Shown here one piece after another: positions 10,649-19,225 of a stretch of 64,000 bases of DNA. Each line of letters begins with the position of its first letter. The first letter of the stretch is position 1. This DNA is from Isoetes taiwanensis (Eukaryota; Streptophyta; Lycopodiopsida; Isoetales; Isoetaceae). The translations under genes were made by a program, and so were the position numbers. Where the stretch lies: NCBI GenBank assembly GCA_021234155.1, contig JAJEKV010000019.1, forward strand, positions 3,140,356-3,204,355, read 5' to 3'. Below the pieces are notes generated by a model that was not told where the DNA came from, made no database searches, and saw nothing but the letters and a program-made list of their open reading frames with translations.

Positions 10649-13111
10649 TGTTAGGCTAAAACCTGGAATTTTAGTCTAACCTCAAGGAAGCTCAAACAAA
10701 ATGGTTAGGACCTCCAGATCACTTAGGGTGATCAATCCTTAACATATGAAGCGAGAAAAGTCATTTTGGAATACTGGTTTTTCCAAAATCACTAGAGTCC
10801 CCCCGAACCTAAAAAATCGTCCGAGCAAAAAAATTGGCCTTGCGTATTACACCTTGTGAGATTTTTGAGATGTGATTGGTGGTATAGATGATCAACAAGC
10901 AGAGGAAACTGATGGTGAAGATTTGACTTGATTTGAGTAGGGGAAGGTTGAGAAAATCTAGGTCAAAGTCGGGTCAAAAAGTTGGCCAGTGCCAAAACAG
11001 AGAGCCAAAATTTGTAGATGGAGTTTGATAAGGAATTTTGAGTTGGGATCTGTGCAAGCAGCTTCAAAATAGCCCCTAGATCATGTGCATAGGGTTTAAA
11101 TAGCAAAAAAGAGTTTTAGTTTCTCTGTAAGTAGCCGAGGCCTCAAGCAAAGAACAAACTCTGTGACAGTAATGGAAAAAGTCTTTTTATGTGTTTTCTC
11201 TGAATGTGTAGGTTTCTAAGGTTTTTATGAAGATGAAATGCAACTATCTGAAAAGAATATAACTTGAAATAAATATTTTGGGTTTTGTTTTTTGTTTTTA
11301 GCTTTAAAAGCACAATGCAGGATTAAAAAAGATGAATATACAATGGTGACAATAACTTTCCGTGCAAAGACTATGCATTATGGAACCAGAACACAAGAAA
11401 TTTGATAGTGTCACGAGGTGCATTACCAAATTCAAACATATAATAGTGTTTGAAAGCAAAATTCAGGTCTGTCTCGAGCCTCTAGCGAATCTCAGAACCA
11501 CCAATGAAGCCGAATGAAATGATTTTTTGAGTTGTAGTTGAAGTGCCTCAATTGTCGAACAAGTCACACCGGGACAGATCTTCAATCCCGAACAGAGCAG
11601 AGCAAAATCCAAATGGAGCAGAGCAAGATAATATCGAATGTCAAAAAGCGCCAAGATCACAGAGGTCTATCTCCGAGGGGGACGTATTGATTTGATCTGC
11701 TTTTCTTGGCTTAAGAACCGCTTCTCCCGTAAGCTAGCTCTTTGAGTGATTTGAGGCCCAAATTGAGCAATTTCTATCGAATCAAGTGCCACAAAGGATC
11801 CCCCTGGTTTCGAAAAAGGTTTAGGAGCTAATTTTGGGCTTAAAATTGGCGGGCTTCAATCGGATCTAGGCAACTAATTGGCCGGATTTAGCAGCCTTCC
11901 CTTATTTTCTAGGGTTCGGCCGAAAATTTTCAATTGTGATATATCCCACAGGCAAAGACTAGTCTGGAAGCTCTTGTATATAAGGAACAAAGTTGACCCC
12001 ACTATTAACTTTGCGTGCCACGCAGAGGGGACAACCAGCCAGGTTCCGCCCCCACCCCCGCCGCCACGGGAAAATTGGGGGTGACCTGGAACTATGCAGA
12101 AATAGATAGGGTAGATAGGCTAGAATAGGTTTTTTTATTTTTTTTGGCACGCATCCCAAGAATCCAATTTTGAAGGCCTTCCCAAGGGTTTTTTTCGAAT
12201 TTTAAAAGACCAAGTTAGCTCTTTTTTGCCAAGCTTTCCATCTAGAGGGTTTTTAGGTCAAACTGAAACATTTGAATTTTGGTCCCTTTTGACCCATGGT
12301 CAATGAATATTGTAACATAGGGATGGTGAAAAAATCATGGGAAAAGATGGGGGAAAAGGTGTAAATAGGCTATACTAGGGTTTAGGAAGATGAAATGAGG
12401 ATGAAAAAAGAGTTTTCTTGCCTTTGAAGGTTTTCAAGATTACTAGGGGACAATTCTCAAATGAAGGTGGGATCAATAAAAATAAGTAGTGGAATGATGA
12501 GAAAAGGTCTCAAAAGTGGAAACAATGGTGAAGGAAAAGTTTTGAAGGCTCTTGGGATATAGAAAGGAGGATGTAAGATGAATGGAATGAAGAAGAGATG
12601 GGTACCTCTGTAGCACTTGATCTTATCTCAAATTGTTTCTAAGGCTCAAATCATACCTCCTAGTGAAGATAGGTTTGCTCAAAGCCTAAGGTCTTCCAAA
12701 CTTCTATAAGGGTCTTCCAAACTTCAAGGCTAGAACAAGAGCAAATTTCACTTCTAGGGTAGCATCCTCATGTGTGTGACTTCAAACTACCAATGCAACT
12801 CAAGCAAGTTTCATAAGGTTGAGCTTTGGTAAAATGTCTTGTGCCTCCTTGATAAACTTGCTATAGCCTTTGCCTGGTCTTCAAATCAAAGGAAAATGTT
12901 AAACAAATGGGAATGTGACTAGAAAAGTGTTTTACCTCAAGGAAAAGACTAGGCCATAATAGGAGATCCCCAATGTCTTCCAATCTTGGTCAAATGTCTT
13001 CCAAACTCTGATGGAATCACAATAGCCTGGAACTTTTCCTTGAAGGAAATATAAATGAAACAAAGGTTTTGATACATAGATGCTGGTCCATGTTGCCAAA
13101 AATGGGCAACA
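10649..13111 (-). repeat. LTR 2, shared between copies A and B, 2463 bp
   Basis: Collinear with LTR 1 at 2194-4651 with the same TG...CA ends and the same terminal 7-bp hairpin (13091-13111). It serves as 5' LTR of copy A and 3' LTR of copy B. Most differences from LTR 1 fall at CTG/CAG sites: CCTGAAACTG versus CCCCGAACCT near 2350/10805, and AACTGCTCTTCCCAGAAG versus AACCGCTTCTCCCGTAAG near 3256/11715. There is no CCTTC duplication at its borders, so it was not independently inserted. Confidence 0.9.
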
Positions 13112-13839
13112 TCTCCTCAAAGGAAAGAATAGGCTGGTCCCCTCAGCCTAACAAATGTAAATGTAGACTGAGGATCTTCAGATGCTGGTGCAAGTGACAG
13201 AGTGATGTAGAATGGTGAAAGAGAGTGGTAATGAGTATGAGATGAACTCTGCTATGATGGGAATGTGGTGCAGAGCATTGTAGGGGATAAGAATAAGAGA
13301 ATAGAAGGCTGAAATGGTATGTAGGGCAACTTATAGGCAGATGGAAATGGAAGAGAAAAGAATGAACCTGCATATGACAGTAAATCAAAGTTAGCATGAG
13401 TGCTAAGCGAGATGTGGAAAATTATATATGGATAGCACTCTAGAACTCCAATGGAGAAGCAAGGTCTTATGAAGAATAAGCCAGTTTGAAAGGCAGATGA
13501 AATGTTTTAACAAATGGTCCTGTCATGACAACATAGAACTCATTAATAGGTAATAACCAAAGTCTTTATCCCTTGTGGCCACATTCCTGCAGCTAAACAG
13601 AAAACACAATATTAAACCTCAAAGGAAATATGCTAATCAAAAGAAATATTAAAACCTCAACTTTGAAATTATAAACTAACCTATTCTAAGCTAGAACAAA
13701 TGCTTATATAGAAGTGAAGAGGCTCAAGCAGGCATGCTGAGGCCAATATCTTTTAAGATGTTGAATATTAATGGGATTTGGCAAAATCTAATCCTGTACC
13801 AAGATCTACCAACCTATAAGATGAGCAGCCAAAGATCTC
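13112..13839 (-). other. Copy B internal region downstream of integrase
   Basis: Counterpart of 4652-5379, with the same purine-rich tract next to the LTR. No domain is recognised. Comparison with copy A shows scattered one- to four-base differences concentrated at CTG/CAG. Confidence 0.5.
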
Positions 13840-15474
13840 CTAAAATCTGATAGGGCCTTCCTGTGGATTTTCAAACTTTGAAAGCTTTCCTTCACCTGCA
13901 AAATTCAACTTTAAAACTAATTCCATAGGTGCAAACTTGTCTTGTAGTTTGTGAGCGCAGCCTTGAAAGTCTGCTGCACTCTTAGCCTTCTTCAAAGAAG
14001 TTGTAATTCTCTGCAACAAACCTTTCTTCATCTAATTTTAACAGAACTTCATACCTTGTGCTTCAAGGCTTCGAAAAACTCCAACTCAAGCTTGAGTTCC
14101 ATCCTTAAAGAAGGTATCTCTAACTCGACCGAATAACAGCCTCTACTCCATATACTAAACCTGAAAGGTGAGGCATTAGTAGCTGCTTTAGAAGTAATTC
14201 TATGAGCCCAAAGGGCATCATATAATTTCAAGTGCCAATCCCTTTGGTTTTGGCAAACTGTTTTCTGCAAAATACCCTTAAGCACTTTGTTAGTAGACTC
14301 AGCTTGGCCATTTCCTTGAGGATAATAGGCTGAGCTTTTTACATGCTTGATCTTGCAGGCTTGAAGCAAGGAAATTAATAACCTCATTAATAAAAGTAGA
14401 GCCTCTATCAGTCAAAATTTTAAAAGGAATGCCAAACCTAGAGCAAATATTCTCATGCAAAAATCTAGCAGTAGTATGGGCATTTGCTTTCCTTAAAGGT
14501 GCTGCTTCTGACCACTTAGTGAACAGATCTGTAGCCACAACAATGTATTCATGCTGGGCTGAGGATGGGGGATTGATAGGGCCAACATAGTCCAATCCCC
14601 AAACTTGAAATGGACCAGGGGAGACAATTCCTGTAAGAGGAGCAGGATGCAAGATTCTCTTGCCAAAGATCTGGCATTGATGACAAGTCTTTATAATATC
14701 ATAACAATCTTTAAATAGATGAGGCCAAAAGTAACCAGACCTCAATATTTTCTTGGCAGTTGTGTCTGCTGCAAAATGACCACCACAAACACCTTTGTGA
14801 TTTTCAGCAAGTACCAGGGCAGCTTCATCTTCATCAACACATCTTAAGAGTACACCATCCCTATTTACCTTGCACAAAATGTCACCAACCAAGGAGTAAG
14901 TCAGACATTTTAACTTAAACTTGTAAGCTTGGCTTTTTGAAAATTCAGAAGGTATCTCTTGATACTGAAGGAACCTCCTAATAGGTTGTTGCCAACCTTG
15001 AGCTTGTATAGTTGACAAGTCCTGCTCATTTACAACAAGGTTAGTCATTTCTTCTTCTTGTACAACCTCCTCATGTTCAAAGTAGGCAGCAGGCAAGTAT
15101 AAACTCGGATTGTTCAATACATGAATAACCTTTACCTTTAAATCATAAGATTGAAGCCTACAAGCCCACCTATGAAGCTTAGGTTTTTCTAATTTCTTAC
15201 CATACAAAAAAGGCATGGGGTTCTGCTGCATGTAGATAGTGGCTTGGGATTTTTGTAAAAGATGTCCCTGTCTCTCTATTAAAAAGATGAGAGCAGTAGC
15301 ACTCCTTTCTATCTTAGCATACTTCTCTTCAGTTTGAGACCATTGTTTGCTTGCAAAAGCAATAGGGTGCCTATCCTCAAGAAAATGGCAACTCCAAAGA
15401 GCCCTTCTAGTAATAGTTATATAAACTTTAAATGGTAATGAAAGGTCTGAGTTTTTAAAAGTGTAGAATGGCAA
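13840..15474 (-). pseudogene. RNase H remnant plus integrase, copy B
   Basis: Best-preserved pol segment: a continuous frame from 15474 to 14299 encodes the degenerate native RNase H (ITIT in place of TDAS, YMQQNP in place of the TDH motif), a linker, the HHCC zinc module, WGLDYVGPI (first Asp) and ILTDRGST (second Asp). The frame then shifts near 14345 within the DNA encoding the SSLK..HVKSSAYYPQ core, so the Glu-containing QAESTN lies in the next frame (14387-14049). The C-terminal module with the ENPQEGP motif is at 14031-13840. It is otherwise the same protein as 5380-7010. Confidence 0.85.
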
Positions 15475-15659
15475 ATAGCCTCTATGATCTGCAAAAAAGC
15501 TTTTTCACACTCATCAGTCCAAACAACAGGCCTATATTTACTTTCTCTTTTACTAACCTGGCCTACTCTAGTCAATTTAGAGATAGGACTAATAAGGTGA
15601 GAGAAATTAGACACATACACCCTTAAGAAAGAGGTCATTCCCATAAATCCCTTGACTTC

Positions 15660-16656
15660 TTTAATTGTCCTGGGTGTTTGAAGCTTTTTAAAGCTATGAT
15701 CTTCTCTTCAGCCTACTTGAAGGCCTTTAGCGTAAAACCTCATGGCCTAAGAGCTGGCCTTTGGATGCCAAAAGATGCACTTCTTTGGGTTTAGGTTAAC
15801 TCCAGTCCCAATGCCGCACAATGTAAATATCCTTGTTAGCTCTGAAATATGATCACTTGTATCGAGTACCTAAGCACAAATCATCAAGATAAACTCAATT
15901 GCTCAGAGTCATGTTTGCAAAGACAAGATCCATAGCTCTCGAAATGTAGCGAGGGGCATTCATTAAGCCAAAAGGGCATCCTTTTCATTGCATAAGTTCC
16001 CCATGGAGTAATGAAGGATGTCTTTGGTTGGTCTTCCTTTTTGATGCTAATCTGATTAAAACCGGAAAAACCATCCAAAAATGAGTACATAGACTTGCCC
16101 GACCAACGTGATAAAGGATTTCTTCCAAAAAGGCAAAGGGTAACAATCTTTAACAGTAGCTTTATTTAGATCTCTATAGTCCACACATATTCTTAGAGAA
16201 CCATTCTTTTTTAGAACTGGAACAATACAAGAAACCCAAGAAGGATTCACAATGTCAACTATCAAACCTGACTCCTGCATTTTGAATAATTCCTGCTTGA
16301 TAAGATCTAAAAGTGAGGAATTAATTCTTCTCAATCTCTGCATGACAGGTTTAGTATCTTCACGAACTTTTATCTCAAACTCACAGATGCTCCTATCGAC
16401 CCCTTTTAATTCTGAATATTCCCAAGCAAAAACATCCACCCAATCTTCAAAATACTTAATCATTTTACTTTTGCAATCTTCGTCATATAGATCTCCCATT
16501 TGCAAAGTCCTGGACATACCTCCCTTATGCACTTCAAGTTCTTTGTGTGATTCCTCTTGTGCTAGGTTGATGGTCAAAATAGGATGAAATTGAGAGAGTT
16601 CATCTTCATCTAGGACATCTTCCTCGATAGCTCCCTCAGAGAGATGCTCTAAGAGT
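15660..16656 (-). pseudogene. Reverse transcriptase, copy B
   Basis: An open segment from 16577 covers the pre-RT region and the first palm motifs (LRICVDYRDLNKAT at about 16190). Then come shifted segments with FLDGFSGFNQI and WGTYAMKRMPF (16090-15990) and the YLDD coding bases near 15880-15890. At 16650-16656 the frame runs into the C-terminal tail of the additional RNase H and is then joined to LTR sequence. Everything upstream (extra RNase H catalytic part, protease, Gag) is missing from this copy. Confidence 0.8.
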
Positions 16657-17340
16657 GTTTTTCAAGATCACTAGGGGACAATTCTCAAATGAAGGTGGGA
16701 TCAATAAAAAAATAAGTAGTGGAATGAGGAGAAAAGGTCTCAAAAGTGGAAACAATGGTGAAGGAAAAATTTTGAAGGCTCTTGGGATATGGAAAGGGGA
16801 ATGTAAGATGAATGGAATGAAGAAGAGATGGGTACCTCTGTAGCACTTGATCTTATCTCAAATTGTTTCTAAGGCTCAATTCATACCTCCTAGTGAAGAT
16901 AGGTCTGCTCAAAGTCTAAGGTCTTCCAAACTTCTATAAGGGTCTTCCAAACTTCAAGGCTAGAACAAGAGCAAATTGCACTTCTAGGGTAGCATCCTCA
17001 TGTGTGTGACTTCAACTACCAATGCAACTCAAGCAAGCTTCATAAGGTTGAGCTTTGGTAAAATGTCTTGTGCCTCCTTGATAAACTTGCTATAGCCTTT
17101 GCCTGGTCTTCAAATCAAAGGAAAATGTTAAACAAATGGGAATGTGACTAGAAAAGTGTTTTACCTCAAGGAAAAGACTAGGCCATAATAGGAGATCCCC
17201 AATGTCTTCCAATCTTGGTCAAATGTCTTCCAAACTCTGATGGGATCACAATAGCCTGGAACTTTTCCTTGAAGGAAATATAAATGAAACAAAGGTTTTG
17301 ATACATAGATGCTGGTCCATGTTGCCAAAAATAGGCAACA
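16657..17340 (-). repeat. LTR 3, truncated
   Basis: Matches 3968-4651 of LTR 1, including the terminal hairpin (17320-17340, TGTTGCC..GGCAACA), but lacks the other ~1.77 kb. The breakpoint AAGAGTGTTT|TTCAAGATCACTAG joins pol sequence (as at about 8185) to LTR sequence (as at 3968) at a short run of T, compatible with a microhomology-mediated deletion. Confidence 0.85.
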
Positions 17341-17345
17341 CCTTC
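17341..17345. repeat. Target-site duplication CCTTC, right copy
   Basis: CCTTC directly follows the LTR 3 end GGCAACA and matches 2189-2193. The interrupted locus resumes here. Confidence 0.85.
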
Positions 17346-18031
17346 ACTAGACAAAATGAGCCACAATCAGATGCAGGTGATGAAGTTGACAAAGAAATCC
17401 GGGATCCTGAACAAGATCCTGTCCAATACAACCTCAACCAAGAAAAACCAAGAGGTTAACTGAAATTTTCCTTGTTCTGGATTTTAATGGGGCTTTGGGC
17501 AAGTTTTATGACTTGAAAGAGAGGATCCCTACATCGGCCGAGCCAGAAGTGGCCCTCCAGAAACTGAACCTTCAAAAGGCAGCAGTTTCCAGGCCTGGAT
17601 TACAGGAGTTCTTAGAATAGTGTTTTTCAAAATTTGAGATTGCATTGTGGTCCAGCATGGCTAAGAGTAATGTTGACTTGTTGGTGAAAAAGTTGCTGCA
17701 GGAATATAAGGGCAGATTTCTTTTTATTTGGAATCAGGATGACTGCACCAACACAAAATTAAAAGTGGTTAATAAACCAATTTTCCTTAAGGATCTGTCT
17801 AAAGTGTACCAGAAATACTGGAAATACCAAGTGAAAAACACATTGTTGATAGATGACCGTAGATATAAGGGTTCTGTCAACCAGTCGAACACCATGGTAT
17901 GTCCAAATAGTTTTGCTCCAGACAGGTCAGATTCCAATTTCCTGTTGGAGCAACTCAAACCATGGATGGAAGGACTTCTGGTTGCAGAAAGTGTGCCTAC
18001 TTATATGAAGGAAAATCAAATGTGGAACTGA
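17346..18031 (+). pseudogene. FCP1/NLI-interacting-factor-type HAD phosphatase-like domain
   Basis: After an acidic linker (about 17350-17455) a frame beginning near 17456 shows LVLDFNGAL, the position of the nucleophile motif of plant NIF/FCP1-like HAD proteins (here D-F-N-G, not DxDxT/V). RPGLQEFLE follows, with an in-frame TAG (about 17620), then FEIALWSSMAKSNVD (motif II, W-S-S/T). A long open segment from 17645 holds FIWNQDDCTNT, KPIFLKDLSKVYQ (motif III Lys region), NTLLIDDRRYKG (the Asp-Asp of the last HAD motif) and a C-terminal helix ending MKENQMWN before TGA at 18029. FCP1-like enzymes dephosphorylate Ser/Thr, for example on the RNA polymerase II tail. The second Asp of the nucleophile motif is replaced by Asn, as in plant homologues of unknown activity, so catalysis is doubtful. 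The family call rests on motif order. Confidence 0.7.
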
Positions 18032-18047
18032 AGAGTCGCGCAACTGC

Positions 18048-18074
18048 ATGAAAATACTCGACAAGTATTTTCAT
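18048..18074. other. Perfect hairpin between phosphatase-like and protease segments
   Basis: Arms ATGAAAATACT and AGTATTTTCAT are exact reverse complements (11 bp) around a 5-nt loop. It lies 17 bp after the stop of the phosphatase-like frame and about 90 bp before the Met that opens the protease segment. It could be part of a 3' end or of an intron; no function is shown. Confidence 0.6.
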
Positions 18075-18163
18075 AAATGAATCTTGTAAAACTCTTTGAA
18101 AGTCAATATAAGTAAAACTTTTTCTATGATATGTGTTGTACTTTTTCAATTTAAAATATTTGA

Positions 18164-18985
18164 ATGGATTGTGAGCAAATGTTCTCGTGTGTGTTTAGAA
18201 CTAGAGATGATAGAGCTTCAGCAGTCCCTGTCTATCTAAAGCCACATACACATTTGGAAGTGGTGGTGAGTGGAACTGAAACTGTCGTGATTAGCTCCAC
18301 CGACATCAAAATTTTGGAAGCTGATACGCAATGGTTCAATGATCAATTGATCCTCCTCTTCTCAAGGTGATACTTTCATCTGATTTGTGATCATCCGGAT
18401 TGTGCCATGATATGCATATGTTTGCAGATACATGGAATACTACTTGATGCTCCAAGGAATGAGCCATCACTTTCATTTAGTTGACCCTCTTTTTCACTCG
18501 ACATTGTCCAAGGACACAAATAGTTACAAAACAATAAGGAAACATGTGGATAAATGCCAGTACACGTTTGTGCCTGCTTGTGATGGACATCACTGGACAT
18601 GTTTTCTGATCGTAAGCCGCGCGTGTCTTGCACTGAGAAATAAACCAGGGATATATCACTTTGATAGCATGGGCTTGCATGGCAAAAGCAGACATATTGA
18701 GAGGTTAGTGCTTGCTCATTGCATTTTGCTGTTGTCACACAATGACAACAAACTTTGAATGCAGGTTTCTCGAAGGACACAATAATTTTAGCTTTACAAC
18801 CTCAGATGTTGTGAAAATTTCCAGAACGCCTCTTCAAACCGATGGTCATTCATGTGGCCCTACTTTATGCACAAATTTATGGAGGGGTACTTGAAAGGAG
18901 TGAATATATTATTGCCTGATCTAGTAAGTTAACTCAAATGCAACAGACAAACCAAACTCTCTTATTGACAAAGTGTGGTTAACTA
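18164..18985 (+). pseudogene. C48 (Ulp1/SENP-like) cysteine protease domain, three exons
   Basis: Ulp1-type proteases process SUMO and release it from substrates. Exon 18164-18367 ends at a GTGATA donor and has the substrate-side IKILEADTQWFNDQLI pattern (W-x-N/D-D). Exon about 18428-18701 has the catalytic His in DGHHWTCFLI (about 18588-18596) and the Asp in YHFDSMG (18663-18665); its donor is GAGAG|gttagt. The third exon starts after AATGCAG near 18765 and has LQTDGHSCGP, with the oxyanion Gln and catalytic Cys (codon 18853-18855). The frame then slips by one base, and the expected FMHKFMEGYL helix continues in the neighbouring frame to a GTAAGT donor near 18924. All catalytic residues are present, so the lesion is a single small indel after the Cys. 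Ulp1 domains are known captives of plant MULEs; no TIRs are visible here. Confidence 0.75.
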
Positions 18986-18988
18986 CAG

Positions 18989-19192
18989 GTTGTGGACATT
19001 TCAGACCAGGATCTAGTTGATGTTAGAGTGTTCATGCTTGAAAAGTTAAGATTAGAAGCAACAAAAGCTAGAGCTGAGAGGAACATATGTATTGGGAAGT
19101 ATGTAGGTGCATGCGTCACCTCGTACTTTAAAATCACTCTATATCTTTCTTATGTACATAATTGTTACTGTAACCTCGAGTCATTTGAATGA
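18989..19192 (+). pseudogene. C-terminal tail exon of the protease locus
   Basis: After an ACTACAG acceptor near 18988 an open segment encodes a charged helix (VDISDQDLVDVRVFMLEKL, then Arg/Lys/Glu-rich) and stops at 19192. It ends three bases before the CTAG terminus of the neighbouring Helitron at 19196, so the Helitron inserted at or just beyond the 3' end of this exon. Confidence 0.45.
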
Positions 19193-19208
19193 AAACTAGT
19201 AAACGGGT

Positions 19209-19225
19209 GCCCGGCGTTGCCGGGC
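19209..19225 (-). terminator. Helitron 1 3'-terminal hairpin
   Basis: Seven-bp perfect GC-rich arms around a 3-nt loop, 9 nt from the terminal CTAG. In Helitrons this hairpin acts as the rolling-circle termination signal. Confidence 0.8.

Larger units (their letters stand above)
2194..17340 (-). mobile_element. Composite Ty3/gypsy LTR retrotransposon, LTR-int-LTR-partial int-truncated LTR
   Basis: Three LTR copies share TG...CA ends, two full (2194-4651, 10649-13111) and one truncated (about 16657-17340). Between them lie two internal regions on the minus strand. Copy A (4652-10648) has Gag, protease, an additional RNase H, RT, RNase H and integrase. Copy B (13112-16656) lacks Gag, protease and the extra RNase H. 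Outer ends carry the same CCTTC duplication and there is none at the inner junctions, so the tandem structure most likely arose by unequal recombination between LTRs or sister copies, followed by a deletion at 16656. The element lies antisense to the locus it interrupts. Reading frames are broken in both copies, but many breaks lie at CTG/CAG sites where the copies disagree and may be consensus errors. Lineage: a non-chromovirus plant Ty3/gypsy element (no chromodomain seen), related to Tat/Athila-type elements by inference. Confidence 0.9.
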
